Shown: positions 8,012 to 16,733 of the stretch, in pieces | Layout: each line of letters opens with the position of its first letter | How positions within the stretch are numbered: the first letter of the stretch is position 1 | Source of the DNA: Bacillota bacterium | GTDB lineage: Bacteria; Bacillota; Clostridia; Christensenellales; SZUA-584 | NCBI GenBank assembly: GCA_023412005.1 | Contig: JAEYOE010000001.1 | Coordinates: 62,001-126,000 of the forward strand | DNA length: 64,000 nucleotides | Reading direction: 5' to 3' | The notes under the pieces: generated by a model | Told to the model about the DNA's origin: nothing | Seen by the model: only the letters and a program-made list of their open reading frames with translations | Databases searched by the model: none | Made by a program: the position numbers and the translations under genes

Positions 8012-9049
8012 TTGGACGAAAACAGAATCGTATCCTCGCAGATGAGTGAAACGGACGTGGCGACAGACCTGTCTTTGCGCCCCAAATCGCTGGATGAATA
8101 CATCGGCCAGCAAAAGGCTAAGGATAATTTAAAGGTGTTCATGACTGCCGCGAAAAACCGCAGCGAATCGCTCGACCACGTATTGCTCTACGGCCCGCCG
8201 GGGCTTGGCAAAACAACGCTCGCGTTTATCATCGCCTCCGAAATGGGCGTGAACATCCGCGTCACCTCAGGCCCTGCGATTGAGCGTCCGGGCGACCTCG
8301 CATCGATACTGACGAACTTAAATAAGGGCGATGTGCTGTTCATCGACGAGATTCACCGCCTCAACAGCAGCGTGGAAGAGGTGCTGTACCCCGCGATGGA
8401 GGATTACGCGCTCGATATCATCATCGGCAAGGGGCCATCGGCCAGAACCTTGCGTCTCGGGCTGCCGCATTTTACGCTGGTCGGCGCGACCACACGGGCA
8501 GGCATGCTCACCTCGCCGCTGAGAGACCGCTTCGGCGTGATCAACCGGCTGCAGATGTATACCGACGAGGAGCTTAGCGAGATCGTTAAGCGCAGCGCAG
8601 GCATACTCGATATCGCGATTGAGGACGATGCCGCGCTCGAGGTGGCGTCGCGATCCAGAGGAACGCCGCGTGTGGCGAACCGGCTGTTAAAGCGTGTGCG
8701 TGATTTTGCGGACGTGAAGGGCGAAGGGTGCATCACGCTGCCCATCGCGCGCTACGGCCTCGAAATGCTCGAGGTGGACGAAATCGGCCTTGACGGCGTC
8801 GACAAAGCGATACTCGAAGCGATTATCTACAAGTTTAACGGCGGCCCGGTGGGGCTCGATACGCTCTGCGCCGCCACCAATGAAGAAAGCGTAACGATTG
8901 AAGACGTGTATGAGCCGTTTTTGATACAGCTTGGATTCATCAACAAAACACCGCGCGGCCGCGTGGCCACGCCGCTCGCTTATGCGCACATGGGCTGCAC
9001 GTACGGCGGCGATACCAAGCAGTTAAAGCTCGACATCATGGAGGAATAG
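8012..9049 (+). CDS. ruvB: Holliday junction branch migration ATPase RuvB
   Basis: Hexameric AAA+ helicase that drives branch migration with RuvA. Walker A is GPPGLGKTT near residue 69, Walker B/DExH is FIDEIHRLN, sensor 1 and the arginine finger region are in TRAGMLTSPLRDRFG, and the C-terminal winged helix ends INKTPRGRVATPLAYAH. The start codon is TTG at 8012, fixed by AAGGAGGAG (7996-8004) with 7-base spacing and by the conserved start region DENRIVSSQ. Length 345 is typical. The gene ends exactly where queA begins, so the two are cotranslated; it is separated from ruvA by the repeat block and may have its own transcript. Confidence 0.96.
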   Translation: MDENRIVSSQMSETDVATDLSLRPKSLDEYIGQQKAKDNLKVFMTAAKNRSESLDHVLLYGPPGLGKTTLAFIIASEMGVNIRVTSGPAIERPGDLASILTNLNKGDVLFIDEIHRLNSSVEEVLYPAMEDYALDIIIGKGPSARTLRLGLPHFTLVGATTRAGMLTSPLRDRFGVINRLQMYTDEELSEIVKRSAGILDIAIEDDAALEVASRSRGTPRVANRLLKRVRDFADVKGEGCITLPIARYGLEMLEVDEIGLDGVDKAILEAIIYKFNGGPVGLDTLCAATNEESVTIEDVYEPFLIQLGFINKTPRGRVATPLAYAHMGCTYGGDTKQLKLDIMEE

Positions 9050-10072
9050 TTGAAAACCAGCGACTTTTATTACGACCTTGACGAAAGCCTGATCGCGCAA
9101 ACGCCGCTTAAGCAGCGCGACGCATCACGGTTGCTCGTATACAACCGCCATACGGGAGAAACGGCGCACAAGGTTTTTACCGATATCACAGGTTATTTGC
9201 ATCAGGGCGATGTGCTCGTCATCAACGATACAAAGGTGTTGCCTGCACGGCTGTTCGGCATTAAGCAAGGCACCGAGCGTGCGGTGGAGTTTTTGCTGCT
9301 GCACCGGCTGTCGCTCACCCGCTGGGAGGTTATCATGCGGCCCGGCAAAAAGCTGAAAATCGGCGATACCGTGGTGTTTTCTGATAACCTGAAAGCCGTG
9401 ATTGAGACGAAAAAGGAAGACGGCGTCACGGAGGTGGCGTTCAGCTTCGACGGCGTTTTCGAGGAGATACTCGATGCGCTCGGCGAAATGCCGCTGCCGC
9501 CGTATATCCACGAAAAGCTCGAGGACAAAGCACGCTACCAAACGGTGTACGCGCGCGAGCAGGGCAGCGCGGCCGCACCCACGGCCGGCCTGCATTTCAC
9601 GCCTGAGCTGCTGCAAAGAATAGAAGCCATGGGCGTGTTGATCGCGCGGCTCACGCTGCATGTGGGCCTCGGGACATTCCGCCCGGTTAAAGCGGATAAC
9701 GTGGAAGAGCACATCATGCACTCGGAGTATTACTGCGTCAGCGATGAAGCGGCGGTGTTGATCAACGGCGCGCGCCAACAAGGCGGGCGTATCGTTGCGG
9801 TGGGCACCACCAGCGTGCGCACGCTCGAATCCACGGCGGACGAAGCGGGCATTGTTCACGCGGGCAGCGGCGCAACAAACATATTCATAAAGCCGGGTTA
9901 CCGCTTTAAGGCGGTGGACGCACTGCTGACGAATTTTCATCTGCCCGAATCCACGCTGATCATGCTCGTATCGGCGTTCGCGGGCCGCGAGCAGACGCTC
10001 GCGCTGTATAACGAAGCGGTACAGCTCAAATACCGCTTTTTCAGCTTTGGCGACGCGATGCTGCTGCTTTAA
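9050..10072 (+). CDS. queA: S-adenosylmethionine:tRNA ribosyltransferase-isomerase QueA
   Basis: Transfers and isomerises the ribosyl group of SAM onto preQ1-modified tRNA to make epoxyqueuosine. Recognisable family segments are FYYDLDESLIAQTP at the N terminus, VLVINDTKVLPARLFG, LPPYIHEKLED, RYQTVYAREQGSAAAPTAG, and LHVGLGTFRPV. Length 340 is typical. It uses a TTG start immediately after the ruvB stop, with GGAGGAA inside the ruvB end as ribosome binding site. Together with tgt downstream it forms the tRNA queuosine pathway branch in this locus. Confidence 0.95.
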   Translation: MKTSDFYYDLDESLIAQTPLKQRDASRLLVYNRHTGETAHKVFTDITGYLHQGDVLVINDTKVLPARLFGIKQGTERAVEFLLLHRLSLTRWEVIMRPGKKLKIGDTVVFSDNLKAVIETKKEDGVTEVAFSFDGVFEEILDALGEMPLPPYIHEKLEDKARYQTVYAREQGSAAAPTAGLHFTPELLQRIEAMGVLIARLTLHVGLGTFRPVKADNVEEHIMHSEYYCVSDEAAVLINGARQQGGRIVAVGTTSVRTLESTADEAGIVHAGSGATNIFIKPGYRFKAVDALLTNFHLPESTLIMLVSAFAGREQTLALYNEAVQLKYRFFSFGDAMLLL

Positions 10073-10095
10073 AAAGACACAAAAGCCCATATTCG

Positions 10096-10138
10096 GCCAT
10101 CTGGCGTAACAATTAACGATAAACGCAGATGGCTTTTT
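10096..10138 (+). terminator. Terminator after queA
   Basis: GCCATCTG (10096-10103) pairs with CAGATGGC (10126-10133), followed by TTTTT. The 22-base loop is long for an intrinsic terminator. Confidence 0.6.
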
Positions 10139-10179
10139 ATATTGTGCCAAATAGTCGCTTATGCTGTCGCATCCTCTGT

Positions 10180-10208
10180 TTGAATCCAAATGGTATTTAA
10201 AATAAAAT
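10180..10208 (+). promoter_or_regulatory. Promoter of the penicillin-binding protein gene
   Basis: TTGAAT (10180-10185) and TAAAAT (10203-10208) with a 17-base spacer, about 40 bases before the GTG start. Confidence 0.6.
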
Positions 10209-10249
10209 AGTCACAGAGACAGAATACGACAATAGAGAATAGGAGCCGT

Positions 10250-12280
10250 GTGCAATTGAAATTGAAACGTCTATTTGTATGTGTGATAACAGCCTGCGCA
10301 ATGCTTGTATCTGCCGCATGCAGCAGTATACCCGCTTCCGGGTCGGGTGCGTCGCAAACGGTGAGCGCCAATCCAGTTAACCCTGAGGACGTATTAAAAG
10401 CCTATGTGGCGGCGCTGGCCGACAAAGACTACGAGAAGATGTACACCTATATCAGCGAAAACAGCACGATGGGCAAAGACGATTTTTTAACGCGCAACAA
10501 AAAAATATACGAAGGCATCGAAGCCGAAAACATCGCCATTTCCGACATCAAGGTGGATGGCAACGAGGTGACCTACGTCACATCAATGGATACGCAGGCC
10601 GGAAAAATCGCGTTTGAAAACACGGCTTATTTCAGCGTTGAAGACGGCGCGTCTAAGCTCGATTGGGATTCCACGCTCATATTTCCGAATTTGAACGATG
10701 ACGATAAGGTGCGTGTGAAAACAACCACAGGGCAGCGCGGCAGCATACTCGACCGCAACGGCAAGCTGCTTGCGGGCAAGGGCGAGGTGTGGAGCGTGTA
10801 TATCGTGCCTGGCAAACTCAACCCCGAAACACGCGAGGCAGACATCGCGGCACTGGCTGAGGCTCTCGGGATGACGGTGGAGGAAATCAAGGAGAAGCTG
10901 TCACAAAAATGGGTGAAGGACGATTTAATGGTGCCGCTTGACAAATCGATCTCCAAGTCTGATGACGAAACCAAAGCGAAAGTGCTAGTGCCGGGCGTCG
11001 GGCTCGATACGGCAGAGGAGCGTGTGTACGCTCTCGGGGAGAAGGCGGCGGCCTTAACGGGTTATATCCATAATATCAATGCGGACGAGCTTAAGGAAAA
11101 CGAGGGGAAGGGTTACACCACGGAGAGCAAAATCGGCAAGGTTGGCCTGGAAAGCCTGCTGGAGGAACGCATCCGCGGCATCGACGGTTGCAAGGTGTAT
11201 ATCGAAGATAAAGACGGCAAAGAAAAGCAAGTGCTGGCGGAGATAAAAGCGCATAACGGCGAAGACGTGACGTTAACGATTGATTCAGACATGCAGGCCA
11301 AGCTATACGATCAGATGAAAAACGATAAGGGCGCAGGGGTGGTGATGGACCCGAACACGGGGGAGATTCTTGCGCTCGTCAGCTCGCCTTCTTATGACCC
11401 TAACGCGTTTATACTTGGGCTTTCGGAAGAAAAATGGGCTGAATACAACGATGAAGTAACAAGGCCCATGTACAACCGGTTCAAAGCGACTTACGTGCCG
11501 GGGTCGTCCTTTAAGCCCATTACGGCGGCGCTCGGCCTTGGCAGCGGCGCATTCACGGCAGATGAGGACTTTGGTGCGAGCGGTAAAGCATGGGGCAAAG
11601 ATGGCTGGAACGGCTACACCGTGACCACGCTGAAAACGTACAGCGGCGGCGCAAATTTGCTGAACGCGCTCGTGAATTCAGACAACATTTATTTTGCTAA
11701 AGCTGCTATAAAGATCGGCAGCGATACCTTCGCGCAAGGGCTGAAAAGCCTTGGCTTCGGCGAACAGATTCCGTTTGAATTCGGTCTTGGCGCGTCCACA
11801 TTCGGCACGGAGCAAAAGTTCGATGACGAACTGGACATCGCGAACAGCGGCTACGGACAGGGCAAGGTGGAGATCAATCCCGTTCACATGGCTGCGATCT
11901 ATTCGGCGTTTGTAAACGGTGGCAATATGATGACGCCGTATCTGGAAAAGAGCAAAGCGCCTGCCGTTTGGAAGCAGGGTGTTTTCACGCCCGAGGCGGC
12001 GGAGACCGTGAAAAACGCGATGGTGCAGGTTATTGAGAGCCCCAACGGCACCGGCCACGAATTCAAAATCGACGGGCTGACCATGGCGGGCAAAACGGGC
12101 ACGGCCGAAATCAAGAAAAACAAGGACGACACGGAGGGGACCGAGCTTGGATGGTTTGTGGCGTACCCGGCCGATAAGAACCAAAGTAAGCAGTACCTGA
12201 CCGTTATGATGATTGAGGATGTGAAAGGGCGGCACGGCAGCCATTATGTGATTCCGCTTGTGCGCGCCCTGTACGAATAA
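10250..12280 (+). CDS. Class B penicillin-binding protein with NTF2-like (MecA-type) N-terminal domain
   Basis: Membrane-anchored D,D-transpeptidase that cross-links peptidoglycan. A hydrophobic N terminus ends in a lipobox-like VSAAC near residue 24, so it may be a lipoprotein. Residues about 45-150 fit an NTF2-like MecA_N domain, 160-340 the PBP dimerisation domain (RGSILDRNGKLL), and 360-676 the transpeptidase with SxxK in PGSSFKPIT, SxN in VNSDN, and KTG in AGKTGTAE. All three active-site motifs are intact. The start is GTG with AGGAG 4 bases away. It is inserted between queA and tgt. Low beta-lactam affinity is possible by family analogy but is not shown. Confidence 0.9.
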   Translation: MQLKLKRLFVCVITACAMLVSAACSSIPASGSGASQTVSANPVNPEDVLKAYVAALADKDYEKMYTYISENSTMGKDDFLTRNKKIYEGIEAENIAISDIKVDGNEVTYVTSMDTQAGKIAFENTAYFSVEDGASKLDWDSTLIFPNLNDDDKVRVKTTTGQRGSILDRNGKLLAGKGEVWSVYIVPGKLNPETREADIAALAEALGMTVEEIKEKLSQKWVKDDLMVPLDKSISKSDDETKAKVLVPGVGLDTAEERVYALGEKAAALTGYIHNINADELKENEGKGYTTESKIGKVGLESLLEERIRGIDGCKVYIEDKDGKEKQVLAEIKAHNGEDVTLTIDSDMQAKLYDQMKNDKGAGVVMDPNTGEILALVSSPSYDPNAFILGLSEEKWAEYNDEVTRPMYNRFKATYVPGSSFKPITAALGLGSGAFTADEDFGASGKAWGKDGWNGYTVTTLKTYSGGANLLNALVNSDNIYFAKAAIKIGSDTFAQGLKSLGFGEQIPFEFGLGASTFGTEQKFDDELDIANSGYGQGKVEINPVHMAAIYSAFVNGGNMMTPYLEKSKAPAVWKQGVFTPEAAETVKNAMVQVIESPNGTGHEFKIDGLTMAGKTGTAEIKKNKDDTEGTELGWFVAYPADKNQSKQYLTVMMIEDVKGRHGSHYVIPLVRALYE

Positions 12281-12285
12281 ATATA

Positions 12286-12335
12286 AGTTGATGCACCGTG
12301 CCCCTGTTGTGATATAATGAGGCACGGTGTTTTTT
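12286..12335 (+). terminator. Terminator hairpin with an embedded -10-like sequence, repeated at 13601
   Basis: CACCGTGC (12294-12301) pairs with GCACGGTG (12322-12329), followed by TTTTTT. The 20-base loop contains TGATATAAT, an extended -10 box, and TTGATG lies 19 bases upstream of TATAAT. It can therefore end the PBP transcript and may also start the hydrolase transcript. An almost identical 49-bp sequence follows the hydrolase gene. Confidence 0.7.
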
Positions 12336-12433
12336 GTTAATAAGTCCTGTTTATTCTTCTTTATACTTGCGCTTTTAACAGCAGACGACTGTGTATTTCA
12401 TTTGTGTTATACGCGCTTTAAGCAAGAGGTGTT

Positions 12434-13534
12434 ATGAGAAATCTGATTAATATTATTCTGATTGTGCTTTCTCTCGGTTTTGCAATAATCAGCATGTTCA
12501 GAAAAAAGCCGAAGAAAAGTATAAAATGGTTCTGCGCCATGGGTGGCTTCATTGCGGCTTTCATACTCGGGTATGTTTGGTATAGCCCTGCATGGGGCTT
12601 TCCCGATACGACAGGGGAATTTCAGGTGGGTACGGCCGGTGACACCTACACAGACGAAAACCGGGTGGAAACCTATGAGGACGACGGCTCTTACCGATGG
12701 CTGAACGTGGCTTTTTGGTATCCGGATGATGAGACACTGAACGATCATTCCTGCCCGCTGGTGGTGTTTTCTCACGGTTCTTTCGGTTCTAAAGAAAGCA
12801 ACGAAACGCAATACCGCGAGCTCGCGAGCCATGGCTATGTTGTTTGCGCAATAGACCATACATATCAGTGCCTTGGCACTGTCAGCCCGGATGGAGAATT
12901 CGTGGGGATAGACGGCGCGTTTCAGTCGCAAATTATGCAAGCGCAGGACGATACGGCGCAGCAGCGGGAAGAGCTGTACGGCCTGTTTAAGAAGTGGATG
13001 GCTGTACGTACGGGTGATATCAGCTTTGTGTTGGATACGATCATCTCACAAGCGGATGCGGCAGCGCAAGATGGCGTGTATCGCCTTGTGGACACATCGA
13101 GAATCGGTGTGATGGGGCATTCACTCGGGGGTGCCGCAGCGCTGGGTATCGGCCGGATGCGCAGCGACATATCAGCAGTGATCTCGCTGGAAGCGCCGTT
13201 CATGTGCGACGTGACAGGCATGAAAGACGGAGAATTTGTATGGGACGACACGCCCTATCCGGTGCCGGTGCTTAACGTTTACACGGATTCTTCTTGGCCC
13301 ATTTTGTCCTCGTCGCCGCAATATGCTCAAAACAGCGCCATACTGAAAGACGACCGTTCCGACACACAGGACATTTATGTGCCGGGCGCGGGGCATATGA
13401 CGCTGACTGATCTTGTGTATTCAAGGCCGCCGCTGTGTCTGCTTTTCGGACAAAACATGTTTTTCGATGCCGATGTTTATGAAAGAAACATGAATGAAGC
13501 CTATTTAACGTTTCTGGATACGTATTTGAAGTAG
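12434..13534 (+). CDS. Membrane-anchored alpha/beta hydrolase (PAF-acetylhydrolase/lipase-like)
   Basis: Probable esterase or lipase. Two N-terminal hydrophobic helices (about residues 3-20 and 30-48) are followed by an alpha/beta-hydrolase core: VVFSHGSFGSKESN supplies the oxyanion hole, GVMGHSLGGAAAL the nucleophile elbow with Ser near residue 229, and GAGHMTLTDL the catalytic His near 322. The layout resembles the platelet-activating-factor acetylhydrolase family. AAGAGGTG precedes the ATG. The gene stands alone between two copies of a terminator-like repeat, inside the queA-tgt interval where most relatives have nothing. The substrate is unknown. Confidence 0.8.
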   Translation: MRNLINIILIVLSLGFAIISMFRKKPKKSIKWFCAMGGFIAAFILGYVWYSPAWGFPDTTGEFQVGTAGDTYTDENRVETYEDDGSYRWLNVAFWYPDDETLNDHSCPLVVFSHGSFGSKESNETQYRELASHGYVVCAIDHTYQCLGTVSPDGEFVGIDGAFQSQIMQAQDDTAQQREELYGLFKKWMAVRTGDISFVLDTIISQADAAAQDGVYRLVDTSRIGVMGHSLGGAAALGIGRMRSDISAVISLEAPFMCDVTGMKDGEFVWDDTPYPVPVLNVYTDSSWPILSSSPQYAQNSAILKDDRSDTQDIYVPGAGHMTLTDLVYSRPPLCLLFGQNMFFDADVYERNMNEAYLTFLDTYLK

Positions 13535-13600
13535 CCTGTTCTGAGCTATTTCGTCTGCGTTTCAGCGGTTCCGCATTCAGCATAGAATACCGTAAAAATG

Positions 13601-13649
13601 AGTTGATGCACCGTGCATCTGTTGTGTTATAATGGGTCACGGTGCTTTT
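13601..13649 (+). terminator. Second copy of the terminator/-10 repeat
   Basis: GCACCGTG (13608-13615) pairs with CACGGTGC (13638-13645), then TTTTATTTT. The loop again holds TGTTATAAT, with TTGATG upstream. About 42 of 49 positions match the copy at 12286-12335, a much higher identity than function alone requires. Confidence 0.7.
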
Positions 13650-13693
13650 ATTTTGGAAAGCTTGTGAACTAAAAGGCTTCTGCTATGAGTCGC

Positions 13694-13875
13694 CTTCTCC
13701 TCAAGGAGAAGCCCAGACTGCTGACAAAGCTCCTGCGTGTCATTTCGAGCGAGCGATAGCGAGTCGAGAAATCCCATGTATAAAGCGTATGCCATGGGAT
13801 GCTCACGTCGCTCCGCTCCTCAGCATGACATAAGGAGGGGTTTATCATCAAGCTGAGCTTCTCCTCAAGGAGAAG
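13694..13875. repeat. Family A palindromic repeat, copy 2, bracketed by two copies of an 18-bp palindrome
   Basis: The body at 13718-13857 matches the repeat at 3391-3542. It is flanked on both sides by the same sequence, CTTCTCCT-CA-AGGAGAAG (13694-13711 and 13858-13875), a perfect inverted repeat with a 2-base loop. This suggests a composite, possibly mobile, non-coding unit. With the terminator it fills the 426-bp gap between the hydrolase and tgt. Confidence 0.8.
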
Positions 13876-13960
13876 CCTTAACGAATGTGTAATTCGCCGC
13901 ATTCAGTGGCATGGTAATAAGCTTTTATATTTTTACTTAGACAAACTACAGGAGAAAACA

Positions 13961-15070
13961 ATGTCCTTTAAATTTACATTGAAGAAAACATGCAAACACA
14001 CAATGGCGCGGCGGGGGTGCCTTGAAACGCCGCACGGCGTGATTGAAACGCCGGTGTTTATGCCGGTGGGCACACAGGCCACGGTAAAAGCGTTAACGCC
14101 CGATCAGGTAAAAGCAGCGGGTGCCGAGATTATACTCTCCAACACATACCATCTGTACCTGCGCCCCGGCCATGACCTCGTGAAAGAAGCGGGCGGGCTG
14201 CACCGTTTTATGAATTGGGACAAGCCGATACTCACGGACAGCGGCGGCTTTCAGGTGTTCTCGCTTGGTGCGCTGAGAAAAATCACCGAGGAGGGTGCGG
14301 CGTTTCAGTCTCATCTCGACGGCTCACGGCACATGCTGAGCCCCGAAAAGGCGATGGAGATTGAGCAGGCGCTGGGTGCGGATATCATCATGGCGTTTGA
14401 CGAGTGCACGGCGTATCCTGCTGAGTACAATGCGGTGGCGAAAGCGATGGACCGGACGCACCGTTGGCTGGAGCGTTGTATAAAATCAAAAACGCGCGAG
14501 GATCAGGCGCTGTTCGGCATTGTGCAGGGCGGGTTGTATGCGGATTTGCGGACAGAGAGCGCCAAGGTGATCGCCTCGATGGATCTCCCCGGCAATGCGA
14601 TCGGCGGGCTGTCGGTGGGTGAACCGAAGCCGTTGATGAACGATATGCTCGATGTGGTGACGCCGCTGCTCCCCGAACACAAACCGCGCTATCTGATGGG
14701 CGTGGGGTCTTTCGACTGCCTGGTTGACGGCATTGCGCGCGGGGTAGATATGTTTGACTGTGTGCTGCAGACGCGCGTGGCGCGCAACGGCACGGCGCTC
14801 ACGCGGCGCGGGCGGCTCGTGATTCGGAACGCGACTTATGCACGCGATTTTACACCAATTGAGCAAGGATGTACCTGTTACACCTGCCAAAACTTCACGC
14901 GGGCGTATGTGCGTCATCTGATTAAAACGAACGAGATTCTCGGGGCAGTGCTGCTCTCTATTCATAACGTGCATGCGACGATACAGTTCGTTAAGGATAT
15001 CCGCACAGCCATAGAGCAAGACGAGTTTGCGGCATTTAAGGATGATTTTTTTGCCAATTACAAAGGCTGA
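13961..15070 (+). CDS. tgt: tRNA-guanine transglycosylase (queuine/preQ1 tRNA-ribosyltransferase)
   Basis: Exchanges guanine-34 of GUN-anticodon tRNAs for preQ1. The TIM-barrel enzyme shows ILTDSGGFQVFSL, DECTAYPA, GIVQGGLYADLR, GGLSVGEP, and the nucleophile region DGIARGVDMFDCV. The zinc site is CTCYTCQNF with the distal His in LLSIHN. Length 369 is typical. AGGAG lies before the ATG at the normal distance. It works downstream of preQ1 synthesis and upstream of QueA; queA lies 3.9 kb upstream in the same orientation. Confidence 0.96.
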   Translation: MSFKFTLKKTCKHTMARRGCLETPHGVIETPVFMPVGTQATVKALTPDQVKAAGAEIILSNTYHLYLRPGHDLVKEAGGLHRFMNWDKPILTDSGGFQVFSLGALRKITEEGAAFQSHLDGSRHMLSPEKAMEIEQALGADIIMAFDECTAYPAEYNAVAKAMDRTHRWLERCIKSKTREDQALFGIVQGGLYADLRTESAKVIASMDLPGNAIGGLSVGEPKPLMNDMLDVVTPLLPEHKPRYLMGVGSFDCLVDGIARGVDMFDCVLQTRVARNGTALTRRGRLVIRNATYARDFTPIEQGCTCYTCQNFTRAYVRHLIKTNEILGAVLLSIHNVHATIQFVKDIRTAIEQDEFAAFKDDFFANYKG

Positions 15071-15165
15071 AACCGATGATGCAGGGCTTAGATACCGTAA
15101 AACGGCGAAAACAGGTTATAAAAGTGAACTTTTTGGGAACGATCAACATTATTCAAAAAAAACAG

Positions 15166-15194
15166 TTGATAATTGGGACTTGCTCATATAGTAT
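15166..15194 (+). promoter_or_regulatory. Promoter of yajC
   Basis: TTGATA (15166-15171) and TAGTAT (15189-15194) with a 17-base spacer, ending 40 bases before the preferred start codon. Confidence 0.5.
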
Positions 15195-15233
15195 ATATAC
15201 TCAAGAAACATTTTTAAAGGCAGGGTGAGTGTT

Positions 15234-15548
15234 ATGAATACAGGAACAGCCGATATGCTTGGTCAAATACTACCTATAGTTGGTATATTTGTCGTTTTTA
15301 TTCTGCTGATGATCATTCCGCAGCGGAAGAGAAAAAAGCAGATGCAGCAGCTGATGGACAGCTTAAAGCCCGGTAAGATGATCAAAACCATTGGTGGTAT
15401 GTACGGAAAAATCGTGGCAGTGAAAGAAGACCTCGTGACGATCGAAGCGATGCCGGACAAGGTGCGTTTGGTTTTCACAAAAGGCGCGATCGCGACTGTC
15501 GAAGATTCCGAATTGCCGGACAATGAACTGACAGACAAAGCGAAATAA
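15234..15548 (+). CDS. yajC: Preprotein translocase accessory protein YajC
   Basis: Small single-span membrane protein of the Sec-YajC-SecDF assembly. One N-terminal helix (LPIVGIFVVFILLMII) is followed by the basic PQRKRKKQ stretch and a small beta-rich cytoplasmic domain (GKMIKTIGGMYGKIVAVKEDLVTIE), the hallmark of the family. The ATG at 15234 is preferred since AGGGTGAG ends 4 bases upstream; an in-frame GTG at 15225 is possible. In most relatives secD and secF follow directly; here the gene ends in a terminator and 860 bp of repeats. Confidence 0.93.
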   Translation: MNTGTADMLGQILPIVGIFVVFILLMIIPQRKRKKQMQQLMDSLKPGKMIKTIGGMYGKIVAVKEDLVTIEAMPDKVRLVFTKGAIATVEDSELPDNELTDKAK

Positions 15549-15559
15549 GTGATAAAAGG

Positions 15560-15580
15560 AGACCTGACCGGTCTTTTTTT
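15560..15580 (+). terminator. Terminator after yajC
   Basis: AGACC (15560-15564), a five-base loop, GGTCT (15570-15574), then a run of seven T. A short stem, but position and U tract fit. Confidence 0.6.
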
Positions 15581-15660
15581 ATTTCTTCGCATCGCCCTTG
15601 AGCTTTTGTAGATATATTTACTATGAAATGAGGGGGGCGATCATTCGTATCGAAAATAAA

Positions 15661-16205
15661 CAAGAGGCATCTTGCGATGCTGTACTCTTTCATTAAATAA
15701 GAAGATTTGTTGGCGGCGCTTGCCGCGATAAACGCAGTAACGGGCAGCACAGAGATTTGACACCTCATCAGCGCCTAAAGGCGACAGCTTCTCTTTAAAA
15801 GAAAAGCCTTGTACCCTTTCGCTAGAGATTAAAAGAGTCCTGTTGGAACCGACCATACCCCTTCCGGGGTACAGGTATCTCTTTTTTTTATTTGCGAATT
15901 GTGAGGATGATAATTTAAAAGAGTCCTCTATTTGCGATGCTGTACTCTTTCATAAAACAAAAAAGAGTCCTGTTGGCGGCATTTGCCGCGATAAACGTAG
16001 TAACGGGCAGCACAGTATTTTGACACCTCATCAACCGTCTAATGGCGACAGCTTCCCTTTAGAAGAAAAGCATATCATTTGAAATTAAAAAAGAGTCCTG
16101 TTGGTGGCTTTTGCCGCGATAAACGCAGTAACGGGCAGCACAGTGATTTGACACCTCATCAGCCGCCTAATGGCGAAAGCTTCTCTTTAAAAGAAAAGCC
16201 TTGGA
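15661..16205. repeat. Tandem array of about 100-bp repeats (family B)
   Basis: Three imperfect direct copies start with TGTTGG at about 15709, 15971 and 16098 and run through TTGCCGCGATAAACG, AGTAACGGGCAGCACAG and GACACCTCATCA to CTTTnnAAGAAAAGC. The first two are each preceded by TGCGATGCTGTACTCTTTCAT (15673 and 15932). GAGTCCTGTTGG also occurs at 15834 in front of a family D element (CATACCCCTTCCGGGGTACA, 15854-15873). The unequal 262- and 127-bp spacing suggests repeated duplication. No gene is supported anywhere in 15549-16408. Confidence 0.85.
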
Positions 16206-16367
16206 AGCCTTCTTCCTAGATAGCTCCTTTACTTTCCTATTTAGCAAAAATTTTTGTAACCGCATCATATCACGACAGAAACCGCAGTGTGAGCATGATA
16301 GTGTAAAAAAAGCAACGTATCATTATTTTGGGCTGCCTGTAAAGTCATCACGCTAGCGGTCAGCCCA

Positions 16368-16373
16368 TATAAT
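16368..16373 (+). promoter_or_regulatory. Possible -10 box of the pseudokinase operon
   Basis: TATAAT 36 bases upstream of the first gene; no good -35 is seen. An inverted repeat GGGCTG (16330-16335)/CAGCCC (16361-16366) spans the expected -35 region and could be an operator or the stem of an upstream terminator. Confidence 0.4.
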
Positions 16374-16408
16374 CTACAGAACGCATGCAAAGCGGGAGGA
16401 GAATACGC

Positions 16409-16717
16409 ATGGGTGATATCCGCAGCACGCTGTATCGGTATTATGAAAGGCTGGGCGTGGCTTTGATTCGCTGTATGCAGCGGCTAAAAAACAATGGCGC
16501 CGATGGATTTTGCGCATACAAAAAAACAGCGGAGGAAATTGAAGCGTTGATGAGGGTCTGCGCATGCGGCGAAGGGGCGCAAACGGCTGCCGAAGAAACA
16601 CTGCGCCAAATGCAAAATGCCGCAGGCATTGGGGATGCCGCCGTACTATCGGCGGTGCTCGAAACGCAGGCCTACCCGATGGTGACAGCATGGCTGGAGC
16701 GAATTCAAGAGAATTGA
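16409..16717 (+). CDS. Small helical protein of unknown function
   Basis: A 102-residue protein starting MGDIRSTLYRYYERLG. It is predicted largely alpha-helical, with two cysteines close together (VCACGEG), no membrane segment and no family I recognise. The ATG at 16409 is chosen because GGGAGGAG (16394-16401) lies 7 bases away; an upstream ATG at 16385 has no such site. It is the first of three closely spaced genes that end with the pseudokinase, so a shared role is likely. Confidence 0.75.
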   Translation: MGDIRSTLYRYYERLGVALIRCMQRLKNNGADGFCAYKKTAEEIEALMRVCACGEGAQTAAEETLRQMQNAAGIGDAAVLSAVLETQAYPMVTAWLERIQEN

Positions 16718-16733
16718 TTTTGAGAGGTGCATG

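Noticed and set aside
15661..16205. Possible CRISPR array
   Set aside because: The repeats are about 100 bp, imperfect and unevenly spaced; CRISPR repeats are 24-47 bp with near-constant spacers, and no cas genes are nearby.
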